Assembly: GCF_900113865.1 (NCBI RefSeq)
Contig: NZ_FOQY01000003.1
Span: 124,001 to 188,000 of the forward strand
Direction: 5' to 3'
Length of the DNA: 64,000 bases
Source: Streptosporangium canum
GTDB taxonomy: Bacteria; Actinomycetota; Actinomycetes; Streptosporangiales; Streptosporangiaceae
Shown: in pieces, positions 54,642-63,426 of the stretch
Layout of the letters: each line of letters begins with the position of its first letter
How positions within the stretch are numbered: position 1 is the stretch's first letter
The notes under the pieces: model-generated
Told to the model about the DNA's origin: nothing
What the model saw: the letters and a program-made list of their open reading frames with translations, nothing else
Databases searched by the model: none
Position numbers and translations under genes: made by a program

Positions 54642-55385
54642 TCAGTCGGTGCGGCGCATCAGCAGGGTGACGAAGCCGAGGATGTCGCGGTAGCCGTCGA
54701 GCCACATGTCGCGGTGGTCGCGGGCGGCGGCGAGGGCGGCGTCGCCGTCGGGGCCGGGGTGGTCGAGGGCCCAGTTGGTGAGGGTGCCGATCCAGGACCA
54801 TTCGTATTCGTGCCATTCGGCGAGGTCGCTGGTGTGGCCGTAGACGGTGGCGTATCCGGCGTCCTCGGCCTGGGCCACGGTCGCGGAGAGGTCGCCGTAG
54901 TCGTCGAGGTCCGCGCCGAGCTTGGTCAGTGCCTCCGGGGTGGGGGGTGTCTCCCAGAAGCACTCTCCCACCAGTGCGAGTCCTCCGGGGCGTAGGTGGC
55001 GGCGGATGTTCTGCATGGTCGCGGTGAGCCCGTCGAAGGCGTGGGTGGAGCCTACGCAGAGGACGAGGTCGTAGAGTTCGGGGCCGGTGAAGTCGGCGGC
55101 CGGGATGTGGTGGAGGCCGAGCCGGTCGGACAGTCCGCGTTGCTCGGCGTCTTTCTGGGCGGCGATCAGTGCGTGTTCGGAGATGTCGACCCCGTCGGCG
55201 AACGTTCCGGGGTGGAGTTCCAGTGCCCGCAGTGTCCAGGGCGCCTCTCCGCAGCCGAGGTCGAGGATGCGTGCTTTGGGGGCGAGTTTGGCGCGGGTGA
55301 GCAGGCGCTCCAGGTTCTGCTCGCTCACTGGGGCGGCGATCGGGTGATCGTAGTGGGCGATGTGACTGATCAGCTGGCGTTCCAT
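54642..55385 (-). CDS. Class I SAM-dependent methyltransferase
   Basis: 247 residues. SAM-binding motif I 'ARILDLGCGEAPWTLRAL', 'ADGVDISEHALIAAQ' (acidic motif II), 'YDLVLCVGSTHAFDGL' and 'HLRPGGLALVGECFWE'. Substrate unknown; Trp-rich C-terminal region 'SDLAEWHEYEWSWIG' may shape the pocket. It diverges from the two-component system, with a 450-bp gap between. Confidence 0.9.
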   Translation of the reverse strand: MERQLISHIAHYDHPIAAPVSEQNLERLLTRAKLAPKARILDLGCGEAPWTLRALELHPGTFADGVDISEHALIAAQKDAEQRGLSDRLGLHHIPAADFTGPELYDLVLCVGSTHAFDGLTATMQNIRRHLRPGGLALVGECFWETPPTPEALTKLGADLDDYGDLSATVAQAEDAGYATVYGHTSDLAEWHEYEWSWIGTLTNWALDHPGPDGDAALAAARDHRDMWLDGYRDILGFVTLLMRRTD

Positions 55386-55653
55386 CGGAGGGAATATGCC
55401 GGAAGCCGGGGAAGGGTCGCCACCGAATAAGCTCGGTGGCCGGCCGGGTATGGGGGCTCCGGAGAGCTGCGGGGCGTACTGGGGCTGCGGCTGGGGCCGG
55501 GTGGTCCTTCGGCCGGCTCAGCGGTGTGGGGCGGTCAGCCGGTGGCGGTGGCGGACGCTCAGCCCGTCACGGTCATGGTCGGCCGGCGGACGGTGGCGGT
55601 GGCGGACCGTCGGGTCGCGCGGTGCATCCTCTTCACCGCGCGACCCGGCGTGA

Positions 55654-55672
55654 TTGTGATCCGCCATCACAA
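55654..55672. promoter_or_regulatory. Operator-like inverted repeat TTGTGAT-N5-ATCACAA
   Basis: Perfect 7-bp arms in the gap between the methyltransferase and the histidine kinase. It resembles a CRP-type site but with one extra spacer base. The rest of the gap contains GGTGGCGGTGGCGGAC-type repeats near 55543 and 55601 and no convincing gene. Confidence 0.45.
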
Positions 55673-55783
55673 ACATTCTCCCTTTACTCACCCCGGAGGG
55701 TGCTCCCGGAAACCATGATGCCCAACAGAGGGTAAAGAACACGTAAGCCGTGCGCGATGTGCGACCTGGGTCGTAGGCGGGAC

Positions 55784-55799
55784 TCCCCCTTGAGGGGGA
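55784..55799. promoter_or_regulatory. Perfect palindromic hairpin upstream of the histidine kinase
   Basis: TCCCCC-TTGA-GGGGGA, 35 bp before the kinase start. It could be the response-regulator operator for autoregulation or a 5' hairpin; no direct evidence distinguishes these. Confidence 0.4.
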
Positions 55800-55833
55800 A
55801 GGGCATTGATCTGCGGATACGTATTGTGGTGGT

Positions 55834-57030
55834 GTGTTCGGCAGATTGCGCGCCCGGAGCCGGCGCCATCCCGGTGTCGTGGACGCCCTGTGGCTGGCGC
55901 CGTTCATGCTGGCCTCTCTGGGCACTCTTGCCATGATCGCCTTTGGTCCGGACAGCTATAAGGGCGGGCTGGGTTTCTGGGTTTATCCGGTGATGGGCCT
56001 GGTGTTGGTGGCGCCGCTGTTCTGGCGGCGGAGCCGGCCGCTGACGGTGTTCGCGATCGTCTCGGTGGCGAGTTTCGGCCAGTGGCTCGCCGGTGTGGAT
56101 CCGTTGCCGTTCAACGTGGCCGTGCTCATCGCGATGTACGCGGTGGCGTCGCTGCGGTCGCTGCCGTGGGCCGTCGCGGCGGGTCTGGTGGCCGAGCTGG
56201 GGTTGGCTCTTTCGTTCGGCCGGATGACGACGGATCCGGATCCGACGTCTTTCGCCAGTGCGTCGGTGTTCGTGGTGGCGATATGGATCGCGGGGATCTA
56301 CGCCAACACGCGCCGTCGCTATCTGGAGAGTCTGGAGGAGCGGGCCGAGCGGGCCGAGCATGAGCGGGATCAGCAGGCGCGGCTGGCGGCGGCGGCGGAG
56401 CGGGCCAGGATCGCCCGTGAGTTGCACGACGTGGTCGCGCACAACGTGAGTGTGATCATTGTTCAGGCGGATGGGGCGGGTTACGCGATCGACAGTGATC
56501 CCGAGCAGGCCCGGATGGCCATGCAGGCCATCGCCGCGACGGGCCGGCAGGCGCTGGCCGAGATGCGCAGGATGGTGGGGGTGCTGCGGACGGACGGTGT
56601 CGCGGTCGAGGAGTATGCCCCGCAGCCGAGTCTGTCGCAGTTGGACGAGTTGGTAGCGCAGGTGCGTTCTTCGGGGTTGCCGGTCGATCTGCGGGTGGTC
56701 GGGGTTCCGCAGGAGCTGCCGGAGGGTGAGCAGTTGACGGTGTATCGGATCGTTCAGGAGGCGCTCACCAATACCCTCAAGCATGGTGGTCCGGGCGCCA
56801 GTGCCAGGGTCGAGATGGAGTACGGCGTGCGTGAGCTGCTTTTGCGGGTGACCGATGACGGTCGGGGGGCCGCCGCTCCGGGGCGTCCGGGGGGGCATGG
56901 TCTGGTCGGTATGCGGGAGCGTGCCGCGATGTTCGGCGGGAGCATCGAGGCCAGGCCCCGGCTGGGTGGTGGGTTTCAGGTGACCGCGCGGCTGCCGATA
57001 GGTGAGACCGGGCGGAGCCGGGCCGCGTGA
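55834..57030 (+). CDS. NarL-type sensor histidine kinase (DesK/LiaS-like)
   Basis: 398 residues, GTG start. Four to five N-terminal membrane helices (about 20-160) with almost no extracytoplasmic sensor, a coiled coil ('LESLEERAERAEHERDQQ'), HisKA_3 with 'RIARELHDVVAHNVSVIIVQ' (phospho-His) and a HATPase domain ('EALTNTLKHGG', 'VTDDGRGA', 'GHGLVGMRERAAMFGG'). Intramembrane-sensing kinases of this kind respond to envelope or peptide stress. Partner response regulator lies downstream, beyond a 42-bp repeat array; an FtsX-type exporter follows. Confidence 0.92.
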   Translation: MFGRLRARSRRHPGVVDALWLAPFMLASLGTLAMIAFGPDSYKGGLGFWVYPVMGLVLVAPLFWRRSRPLTVFAIVSVASFGQWLAGVDPLPFNVAVLIAMYAVASLRSLPWAVAAGLVAELGLALSFGRMTTDPDPTSFASASVFVVAIWIAGIYANTRRRYLESLEERAERAEHERDQQARLAAAAERARIARELHDVVAHNVSVIIVQADGAGYAIDSDPEQARMAMQAIAATGRQALAEMRRMVGVLRTDGVAVEEYAPQPSLSQLDELVAQVRSSGLPVDLRVVGVPQELPEGEQLTVYRIVQEALTNTLKHGGPGASARVEMEYGVRELLLRVTDDGRGAAAPGRPGGHGLVGMRERAAMFGGSIEARPRLGGGFQVTARLPIGETGRSRAA

Positions 57031-57072
57031 TGGGGCGGGGCGGGGGTGGTGCGCGGGGCCGTCTGGTGGGCG

Positions 57073-57282
57073 GGGATCGTCCGTGGAGCGCGTGGGGTGG
57101 TCAGGTGCCGGGCAGGGATCGTCCGTGGAGCGCGCGGGGTGGTCAGGTGCCGGGCAGGGATCGTCCGTGGAGCGCGGGGGGTGGTCAGGTGCCGGGCAGG
57201 GATCGTCCGTGGAGCGCGCGGGGTGGTCAGGTGCCGGGCAGGGATCGTCCGTGGAGCGCGCGGGGTCGCCGGGTGCCGGGCG
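57073..57282. repeat. Exact-period 42-bp tandem repeat, five copies
   Basis: Five head-to-tail units begin at 57073, 57115, 57157, 57199 and 57241, each starting GGGATCGTCCGTGGAGCG. Copies differ by only a few bases; the fifth diverges at its end. The array fills the gap between kinase and response regulator. All three forward frames stay open through it because 42 is a multiple of 3. In the regulator's frame it would encode a 14-residue Gly/Ser-rich repeat. Confidence 0.95.
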
Positions 57283-57322
57283 GGGGCCGTTCGCGGGGTG
57301 TGCTGGGGGCGGTGAGCGGCTG

Positions 57323-57988
57323 GTGATCCGGGTCATGCTGGTCGATGATCAGGCGTTGTTGCGGGCCGGGTTCCGTATGGTGCTCGGGGCGCAGCCGGAT
57401 ATCAGGGTGGTCGCGGAGGCGGGCGACGGGGCCGCGGCGGTGGAGGCCGCGCGGTCGGCCGAGGTCGATGTGGTGCTGATGGATGTGCGGATGCCGGTCA
57501 TGGACGGGGTGGAGGCGACGCGGCTGATCTGTGCGGCGGGTGAGCGGCCCCGGGTGCTGATCCTGACCACGTTCGACCTGGACGACTACGCGTTCGCGGC
57601 GTTGAAGGCGGGTGCGTCGGGGTTCCTGTTGAAGGATGTGCCGCCTTCGGATCTGATCAGTGCGATCCATTCGGTGCACAGTGGGGACGCGGTGGTCGCG
57701 CCGAGTACGACGCGGCGGCTGCTGGAGCGTTTCGCTGTGCATCTGCCGTCTCCGGGGGTGGTGGAGCAGGCGGCGTTCGGGGGGTTGACGGCGCGGGAGC
57801 GGGAGGTGCTCGTGCTGGTGGCCAGGGGGTTGTCGAACATGGAGATCGCCGATCGGCTGGATCTGGCGGAGGCGACGGTCAAGACGCATCTGGGTCGGGT
57901 TCTGGCCAAGTTGAGCCTGCGGGATCGGGCTCAGGTGGTGGTGTACGCCTATGAGGCCGGGCTTGTGACCCCTCATTCGGCGGGTTAG
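57323..57988 (+). CDS. NarL/LuxR-family response regulator
   Basis: 221 residues from GTG. Receiver domain: 'VMLVDDQALLRAGF', phospho-Asp in 'VDVVLMDVRMPVMDG', Thr in 'VLILTTFDLDDY', Lys in 'GFLLKDVPP'. C-terminal LuxR HTH: 'LTAREREVLVLVARGLSNMEI', 'LAEATVKTHLGRVLAKL' (split here). Pairs with the upstream kinase and probably controls the ABC exporter downstream. The frame is open upstream through the 42-bp array to a GTG at 57002, but the family start is here. Confidence 0.93.
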   Translation: MIRVMLVDDQALLRAGFRMVLGAQPDIRVVAEAGDGAAAVEAARSAEVDVVLMDVRMPVMDGVEATRLICAAGERPRVLILTTFDLDDYAFAALKAGASGFLLKDVPPSDLISAIHSVHSGDAVVAPSTTRRLLERFAVHLPSPGVVEQAAFGGLTAREREVLVLVARGLSNMEIADRLDLAEATVKTHLGRVLAKLSLRDRAQVVVYAYEAGLVTPHSAG

Positions 57989-58142
57989 CGGGCCGCACGG
58001 GCGAGGCGCCTCAGAGCTAGCGGGCCGTGTGGGAGGCGCCTCGGGGTCAGCGGGCCACGAGGGAGGGCACCTCAGAGCTAGCGGGCCGCGTGGGAGGCGC
58101 CTCGGGGTCAGCGGGCCACGCGGGAGGGCACCTCATCGCGCG
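57987..58142. repeat. Degenerate tandem repeat of about 31 bp, five copies
   Basis: Units start at 57987, 58019, 58049, 58080 and 58110 with AGCGGGCC, alternating between two sub-types ending CTCAGAGCT and CTCGGGGTC. The first unit overlaps the response-regulator stop codon. The array occupies the first half of the gap before the ABC exporter; the other half has no gene. Confidence 0.85.
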
Positions 58143-58340
58143 GGAGACGCCTCGGAGGCAGTGGGCCGCGCAGGGTCCTCGGCCGAATGGCTGAGGCGGG
58201 GGTACCCCGGAGGTGGCAGTGGTCGCTTCGCGAGGGCCCTGCGGTGGATGGGGAGTCCGTCCTGTAGCCCGATGGCCTGGGCTTTCTCCGGCAATAGCGT
58301 TTGTCTCGTCATTACGTGCATGTTGCCGAGGAGAGTTGAC

Positions 58341-59111
58341 GTGACCATCACCGGAGAGGTCGGCGCGTGGAACGCGCGGGGGGACGCGGCGGCCGCCGTG
58401 GTAGCCAGGGGCCTGACGAAGGTGTACGGCCAGGGGGATGCGGCCGTGCATGCTCTGCGGGGGGTGGACATCTCTTTCGCGACGGGCGCCTTCACCGCGA
58501 TCATGGGTCCTTCCGGGTCGGGTAAGTCCACGCTGATGCACTGCCTGGCCGGGCTGGACACGGTCAGCGGCGGGCAGGTCCACATCGGTGACGTGGAGCT
58601 GACGGGGCTCAACGACAAGCAGCTCACCCTGCTACGCCGTGAGCGGATCGGCTTCATCTTCCAGGCGTTCAACCTGCTGCCGACGTTGACCGCGGAGCAG
58701 AACATCCGGCTGCCGCTGGAGATCGCCGGGCGTCAGGCCGATCGGGATCTGTTCGATCGGGTCGTGGAGACGGTGGGGCTGCGTGACCGGCTGGGTCACA
58801 AGCCGGCCGAGCTGTCGGGTGGCCAGCAGCAGCGGGTGGCGGTGGCCCGTGCTCTGATCAGCAAGCCGCAGGTCATCTTCGCCGACGAGCCGACCGGCAA
58901 TCTGGATTCGCGCAGCGGTGCCGAGGTGCTGTCGTTCCTGCGCACGTCGGTGCATGAGCTGGGCCAGACGATCGTGATGGTCACCCATGATCCGGTGGCG
59001 GCCTCCTATGCCGATCGGGTGGTTTTTCTCCGTGACGGTCTGCTGGTCAGCGAGCTGGTCAGGCCGACGCCGCAGTCCGTGCTCGACACGCTGATGAAGC
59101 TGGAGGCCTGA
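58341..59111 (+). CDS. ABC transporter ATP-binding protein (MacB/LolD-type)
   Basis: 256 residues; GTG chosen because GAGGAGAG lies five bases before it. Walker A '[18 protein letters not shown]', '[18 protein letters not shown]', signature '[15 protein letters not shown]', Walker B '[13 protein letters not shown]', H-loop '[13 protein letters not shown]'. Works with the FtsX-type permease encoded next. Such systems act by mechanotransmission on exported peptides or lipoproteins, or give resistance to cell-wall-active peptides. Confidence 0.95.
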   Translation: MTITGEVGAWNARGDAAAAVVARGLTKVYGQGDAAVHALRGVDISFATGAFTAIMGPSGSGKSTLMHCLAGLDTVSGGQVHIGDVELTGLNDKQLTLLRRERIGFIFQAFNLLPTLTAEQNIRLPLEIAGRQADRDLFDRVVETVGLRDRLGHKPAELSGGQQQRVAVARALISKPQVIFADEPTGNLDSRSGAEVLSFLRTSVHELGQTIVMVTHDPVAASYADRVVFLRDGLLVSELVRPTPQSVLDTLMKLEA

Positions 59112-59112
59112 G

Positions 59113-61629
59113 TTGCTGAAGACGACTCTGGCCGGGTTGCGGGCGCACAAGCTGCGCCTGTTGCTCACCTCGCTGGCGATCGCGCTGGGGGTGGGTTTCA
59201 TCGCGGGCACGTTCGTGCTCACCGACACCATCGACGCGGGTTTCACTCAGAAGTTCTCGGCGGCGGCCGACAGGATCGATGCGGCCGTGACGCCGGCGCC
59301 GGGTGAGCGGTCCCGTGAGGAGCCGCTGGTTCCGGCCGCCGTGCTGGAGAAGGTCCGCGCGGTCGGCGGGGTCGCCGACGCTCAGGGGCTCGTGCAGGGC
59401 ACTTCGGCGCTGATGGGCAAGGACGGCAAGGTCGCGGGTGACTATCCCACGGCTGGTGTCTCCATCGTGGAGGGTTCGCTGAACCGCACCCTGATCACCA
59501 GTGGTTCGGCCCCGAAGACTCCGGCGGAGGCGGTGCTCGACGAGAACACCGCCAGGATCCGTGGTTTCGCGGTGGGTGAGACCATCACGGTGCTGGACTC
59601 CGAGGAGGTCAAGCACGAGTTCACGCTGGTGGGCCTGTTCGATGTGGGTCTCAACCAGGAGCTCGGCTTCACCGGCGCGGTCGGTTTCACCACGGGTATG
59701 GCCCAGTCGATGACGGGGGAGAAGGCTTTCCGGGAGATCGATGTCGCCGCGGCCGAGGGCGTCACGCAGGAGGCGGTGCGCGATTCGATCGCCGCGGCTC
59801 TGGGGCCGGATTATCAGGTCAAGACCGGCAAGGACTATGCCGACGCCCTGGCCAGGCAGAACGGCGCGGACACTCAGATGATCACGATGGGTCTGCTGAT
59901 GTTCGGCCTGGTGGCGATGTTCGTGGCGGCGCTGGTCATCTACAACACCTTCAACATTCTGGTCGCCCAGCGGACCCGGGAGATGGCGCTGCTGCGCTGT
60001 ATCGGCGCGACCCGTGGGCAGGTGTTCGGTTCCATCGTGCTGGAGTCGGTGGTGGTCGGTCTGCTGTCGTCGGTGCTGGGCCTGCTGCTGGGTTATGGCC
60101 TGGGGGCGGGGGCGCTGGCCGTACTGACCTCGGTCGGTGCGCCGTTGCCGTCCGCGACGGCCGCGCTGGCGCCGCGCACGATCGTGCTCGGCCTGCTCAT
60201 CGGCCTGGTCGTCACGGTGGGGGCGGCTCTGCTGCCGGCCCGGTCGGCGACGAGGGTCGCGCCGATCGCGGCGTTGCGCACGCAGGTCGAGGAGCACACT
60301 TTCAGGGCCGGGCTGATCCGGGTGGTCTTCGCTTCGCTGTTCCTGGTCGCGGGGGTGGGGGCGACGGTGGCCGCGCTGGGTATGGAGCCCGGTCAGGCCG
60401 CGCTCATCGTGGTCATGGTCGGAGGGTCGCTGGTCTTCCTCGGGGTGCTGACCCTGGGCCCGGTGATCGTCAAGCCGCTGGGGGCTTTCGTGGGCTGGTT
60501 GCCGGCCCGGCTTTTCAAGGTGCCCGGCAGGCTGGCGGTGGACAATTCGCGGCGTAATCCCAAGCGGTCGGCCACCACGACGGTGGCGCTCACCGTGGGG
60601 GTGACGCTGATGACGCTGATCGCCGTTCTGACCGGCACCATGCGGGCGACGTACACCCAGAAGCTCGACGACCAGTTCCCCGTGGACTACATGGTCCAGC
60701 CGCAGGCCCGTGATTCCGGGCTGCCCCGCGCGCTGGCCGAGGATCTGCGGAGCAGGCCGGAGTTGACCGGTGTCGCCGCGTTCCGCCAGACCATGGCCAA
60801 GGTCGGAAAGGGCGAGGACGAGTACGAGGTCGGGACGTTCGTCGCGCCTGCGGATTTCAGGCCGGAGCTCGTCACGGGTTCGATCGACGTGCTCAGGCCG
60901 GGGACCGCGGTCGTCGCCGACTATGTCGTCAAGGGGCTCGGTCTCAAGGTCGGCGACCGGGTGGCGGTGCGGACGGCCAAGGCCGGCGCGGTGGAGCTGA
61001 CGGTGGTGTCCACCTTCGATCCGGAGGTCGCCGACCTGGCGGGGGTGACGGTGCCCGAGGAGGATTTCGAGCGCTATTTCGGCGCGGTCGGTGACAGCCG
61101 GGTGCTGGTCAACGCCAGGGACGGGGTCAGTCCTGAGCGGGCCCGCGAGGTGGTCGAGGCGGCGGCGCAGCCGTATCCGACGGCGAAGGTCGCCAGTTCG
61201 ACGGAGGTGCGGGGCGAGTTCGACGAGGCGCTCGACATGATGTTGATGATCATCACGGGTCTGCTGGGCCTGGCGGTGCTGATCTCCCTGCTGGGTATCG
61301 CCAACACGCTGTCCCTGTCGGTCCATGAGCGGACCCGCGAGTCGGCGCTGCTGCGGGCGCTCGGGCTGACCCGGCCGCAGTTGCGGTGGATGCTCTCGGT
61401 GGAGGCGTTGATCCTGGGGCTCATCGGCGCGCTGGTCGGTGTGGTGCTCGGTGTCACGTTCGGCTGGGCCGCGGCGCAGACGATGACGGAGGAGGTCGCG
61501 TTCCGGCTCCCGGTCCCGCAGATCCTGGCGTTCGTGGTGCTGTCCGGCCTGGCCGGGGTGCTCGCCGCCGTGCTGCCGGCTCGCAGGGCGGCGCGTGCCT
61601 CGATCGTGGGGTCGCTCGCCTCCGGTTGA
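59113..61629 (+). CDS. FtsX/MacB-type ABC permease
   Basis: 838 residues; TTG start with GGAGG six bases upstream, one base after the ATPase stop. Ten membrane helices in the typical layout: TM1 near 15-40, a large extracytoplasmic domain, FtsX core 1 ('[20 protein letters not shown]', '[11 protein letters not shown]'), a middle helix pair, a second extracytoplasmic domain, and FtsX core 2 ('[20 protein letters not shown]', '[11 protein letters not shown]'). Commonly controlled by an adjacent intramembrane-sensing two-component system, as here. Confidence 0.93.
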   Translation: MLKTTLAGLRAHKLRLLLTSLAIALGVGFIAGTFVLTDTIDAGFTQKFSAAADRIDAAVTPAPGERSREEPLVPAAVLEKVRAVGGVADAQGLVQGTSALMGKDGKVAGDYPTAGVSIVEGSLNRTLITSGSAPKTPAEAVLDENTARIRGFAVGETITVLDSEEVKHEFTLVGLFDVGLNQELGFTGAVGFTTGMAQSMTGEKAFREIDVAAAEGVTQEAVRDSIAAALGPDYQVKTGKDYADALARQNGADTQMITMGLLMFGLVAMFVAALVIYNTFNILVAQRTREMALLRCIGATRGQVFGSIVLESVVVGLLSSVLGLLLGYGLGAGALAVLTSVGAPLPSATAALAPRTIVLGLLIGLVVTVGAALLPARSATRVAPIAALRTQVEEHTFRAGLIRVVFASLFLVAGVGATVAALGMEPGQAALIVVMVGGSLVFLGVLTLGPVIVKPLGAFVGWLPARLFKVPGRLAVDNSRRNPKRSATTTVALTVGVTLMTLIAVLTGTMRATYTQKLDDQFPVDYMVQPQARDSGLPRALAEDLRSRPELTGVAAFRQTMAKVGKGEDEYEVGTFVAPADFRPELVTGSIDVLRPGTAVVADYVVKGLGLKVGDRVAVRTAKAGAVELTVVSTFDPEVADLAGVTVPEEDFERYFGAVGDSRVLVNARDGVSPERAREVVEAAAQPYPTAKVASSTEVRGEFDEALDMMLMIITGLLGLAVLISLLGIANTLSLSVHERTRESALLRALGLTRPQLRWMLSVEALILGLIGALVGVVLGVTFGWAAAQTMTEEVAFRLPVPQILAFVVLSGLAGVLAAVLPARRAARASIVGSLASG

Positions 61630-61647
61630 GCGGGGTTTCCCGCCGGT

Positions 61648-61822
61648 GGCCGGGGCGTCTTCTATCGGGGGCGGCGCCCCGGCCACTGTCTCGGGGTCGA
61701 GCAGGGCCGGGGCGTCTTCTGTCAGGGGCGGCGCTCCCGGCCATCGTCTCGGGGTCGAGCAGGGCCGGGGCGTCTTCTATCGGGGGCGGCGCCCCGGCCA
61801 CTGTTCCGCGACCGTCTCCGGG
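61648..61822. repeat. Tandem repeat of 57-58 bp, three copies
   Basis: Units begin at 61648, 61705 and 61763 with GGCCGGGGCGTCTTCT and contain the inner palindrome CGGGGGCGGCGCCCCGG-like core. The third unit enters the 3' end of the immunity-like gene. Lies between convergent genes and may act as a bidirectional terminator. Confidence 0.85.
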
Positions 61823-62046
61823 TTGAGCAGGGGCCGGATGACGACTTCGCCGGTGGCTCTGTCGATCACGACGCAGCCGGAGCCGACGGTGTCGGGCAGC
61901 ACGCTGGGGTCGTCGGGTTCGGGCTCCTTGGACCAGGCGACGTAGCCTTCGTTGAAGGTGTATATCCTGATCTCCGCTGCGGAGCCGGGGCTGCGGACAC
62001 CGTTGAAGTATTCCTCGGCGACGGCCCTGGCCTGGTCGAGGTTCAC
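61777..62046 (-). CDS. Immunity-like small protein paired with the deamidase-type toxin
   Basis: 89 residues, GTG start overlapping the toxin-like gene's stop as GTGA. 'LDQARAVAEEYFNG', 'IYTFNEGYVAWSKEP', 'GSGCVVIDRATGEVVIRPLL' resemble YrhB/Imm35-type immunity proteins, which are small acidic partners of polymorphic toxins. The last residues are encoded within the tandem-repeat array, so the C-terminus may vary between strains. Confidence 0.6.
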   Translation of the reverse strand: MNLDQARAVAEEYFNGVRSPGSAAEIRIYTFNEGYVAWSKEPEPDDPSVLPDTVGSGCVVIDRATGEVVIRPLLNPETVAEQWPGRRPR

Positions 62047-62792
62047 AGTCGGCGCCCTTCCCTGTCGATGACCACGCAGAAGACGCCCGTCACTGATTCG
62101 TAGGGCGGTTCGACCGCCATGTGGCCGCGCTGCGCGTCGATCCAGATCACTTCTCCGCCGGAGTTGACCGCGTTCCAGGCGTGGCTGCCACCGGCCGGCC
62201 AGCGGTTGATGATGATCGCGGCGGCTCCGTGTCCGCCGGCCAGCAGGGCCTGGGCGATCGGGATGTAGGCGTGGCGCCCCTGTCCCACGTACTGGAAGCG
62301 CTGTCCCAGCCACCGCTCGGCTCGGGCGACTCCCCCGGCCTCGCCGGTGAGCAGCGGCTTGCCGACCCGGTCGTACTCGGGCCGCCGGGGGGCGGCCACG
62401 GTCGGCGCGCCGTACCAGGTGCAGAGCACCGCCAGGGCGCAGTCCACCGCGTTGGTCGCCCGGAACGGGTCCTCCGCGGCCCCGGCTCCGTTGATCAGTC
62501 TGATCCACATGCCCCGGGGGTCGGGAAAGCGCCGGGGTATCCCCTGCTCCGTCACCGGCACGGCCCGCACCATGTCTTCCTGGGTCTGCGGATCGGGCCG
62601 CGCCAGCCCCCCGGCCACGCCGTACGGCCTGCACCGCTCCAGCCGCAGCGGCCGCCACTGCCCCCGCTCGGGCTCCCGTGGCGCCGCCACCACGACCGAC
62701 CCGTGAGCCTCCAGCTCGAAGTCGCGCCATCGCTGCCCGTCCGCGGTCACGACGGGGTTGTAGACCCCCGCGGGTAGGAACATCTGAGCCAC
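62043..62792 (-). CDS. Papain-fold toxin-like protein (glutamine-deamidase type)
   Basis: 249 residues from a GTG preceded by GAGGGGG; ATGs at 62810 and 62840 are alternatives. The C-terminal half has the Cys-His-Asp arrangement of the Tox-PL family: Cys in 'TNAVDCALAVLCTWYGAPTV', 'AAPRRPEY', His in 'AGGSHAWNAVNSGGEVIWID' and Asp in 'WIDAQRG'. In polymorphic toxin systems this domain deamidates glutamine of target proteins. No signal peptide or secretion domain is present, which is unusual for such toxins. A small immunity-like gene overlaps its stop codon. Confidence 0.65.
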   Translation of the reverse strand: MAQMFLPAGVYNPVVTADGQRWRDFELEAHGSVVVAAPREPERGQWRPLRLERCRPYGVAGGLARPDPQTQEDMVRAVPVTEQGIPRRFPDPRGMWIRLINGAGAAEDPFRATNAVDCALAVLCTWYGAPTVAAPRRPEYDRVGKPLLTGEAGGVARAERWLGQRFQYVGQGRHAYIPIAQALLAGGHGAAAIIINRWPAGGSHAWNAVNSGGEVIWIDAQRGHMAVEPPYESVTGVFCVVIDREGRRL

Positions 62793-62867
62793 ACGGTCCC
62801 CCTCGCCCATCCGCCTCGTGCCCGATGCTAGGGCGGCCATCGGCGCGGCGCGGGCGAGTTGACCAGT

Positions 62868-63344
62868 TCAAGGGATGGCGTCGCCCTGGTCGTCGGCGAG
62901 GTGCTCCAGGACGGTGTCCGCGATGTCACCGAGGGTCTCGATCTGCTCCGGGGTGAGCAGGTCGATCAGGTGGCGGCGGACGGACGCGACGTGGTCGGGG
63001 GCGGCGGCCTCGATGGCGCGCAGCCCTCCGTCGGTGAGGACGATGTCGGCGCCGCGGGCGTCGGCGGCGCACTCCTCGCGGGTGACCAGGCCGCGCTCCT
63101 CCATCCGGCTGATGTGCCGGGACAGGCGGCTTTTGGACCACAGCATGTGCGCGGCCAGCTGGTTGAGCCGCCAGCGGCGGTCCTTGCTGGAGGACAGCGC
63201 GGACAGCACATCGTAGTCGGGGTCGGACAGGCCGGAGTCCCGGTTGAGGTCGCGGACGATCTGGGCGTCGAGCAGCAGGCGCATCCGGCGGTAGCCGAGC
63301 CATGCCCGGAACTCCCGCTCGTCGAGCCACCGTGGGTCGGCCAT
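62868..63344 (-). CDS. MarR-family transcriptional regulator
   Basis: 158 residues. 'LSDPDYDVLSALSSSKDRRW', HTH 'RLNQLAAHMLWSKSRLSRHI', 'RMEERGLVTREECAADARGA' wing, then a dimerisation helix pair. It diverges from an FMN reductase gene, and two related palindromes lie between them, the classical layout for MarR autoregulation and control of the neighbour. The inducer may be a quinone or phenolic compound, by analogy with similar pairs. Confidence 0.92.
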   Translation of the reverse strand: MADPRWLDEREFRAWLGYRRMRLLLDAQIVRDLNRDSGLSDPDYDVLSALSSSKDRRWRLNQLAAHMLWSKSRLSRHISRMEERGLVTREECAADARGADIVLTDGGLRAIEAAAPDHVASVRRHLIDLLTPEQIETLGDIADTVLEHLADDQGDAIP

Positions 63345-63363
63345 GCTTCCACCCTAGCCGTTA

Positions 63364-63377
63364 GTTGACATGTAACC
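63364..63377. promoter_or_regulatory. MarR operator-like site 1
   Basis: GTTGACATGTAACC, matching site 2 at 11 of 14 positions. It lies just upstream of the MarR start and may mediate autorepression. Confidence 0.5.
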
Positions 63378-63394
63378 CAAATAGCGGCACGCTC

Positions 63395-63410
63395 TGTTTA
63401 CACGTAAACA
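63395..63410. promoter_or_regulatory. MarR operator-like site 2
   Basis: TGTTTAC-AC-GTAAACA, a perfect inverted repeat 17 bp before the FMN reductase start and 32 bp (centre to centre) from site 1. Confidence 0.65.
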
Positions 63411-63426
63411 AGTTGTGGAGGGCATC

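Noticed and set aside
55396..55735. Small plus-strand frames between the methyltransferase and the histidine kinase
   Set aside because: Gly/Arg-rich translations caused by GGTGGCGGT-type repeats; no ribosome-binding site.
57073..57282. CRISPR array
   Set aside because: The repeats are head-to-tail with no spacers, and no cas genes are present.
57002..57322. N-terminal repeat extension of the response regulator
   Set aside because: The frame is open only because of the 42-bp array; it overlaps the kinase end and no family member has such an extension. Kept as a possibility in the findings.
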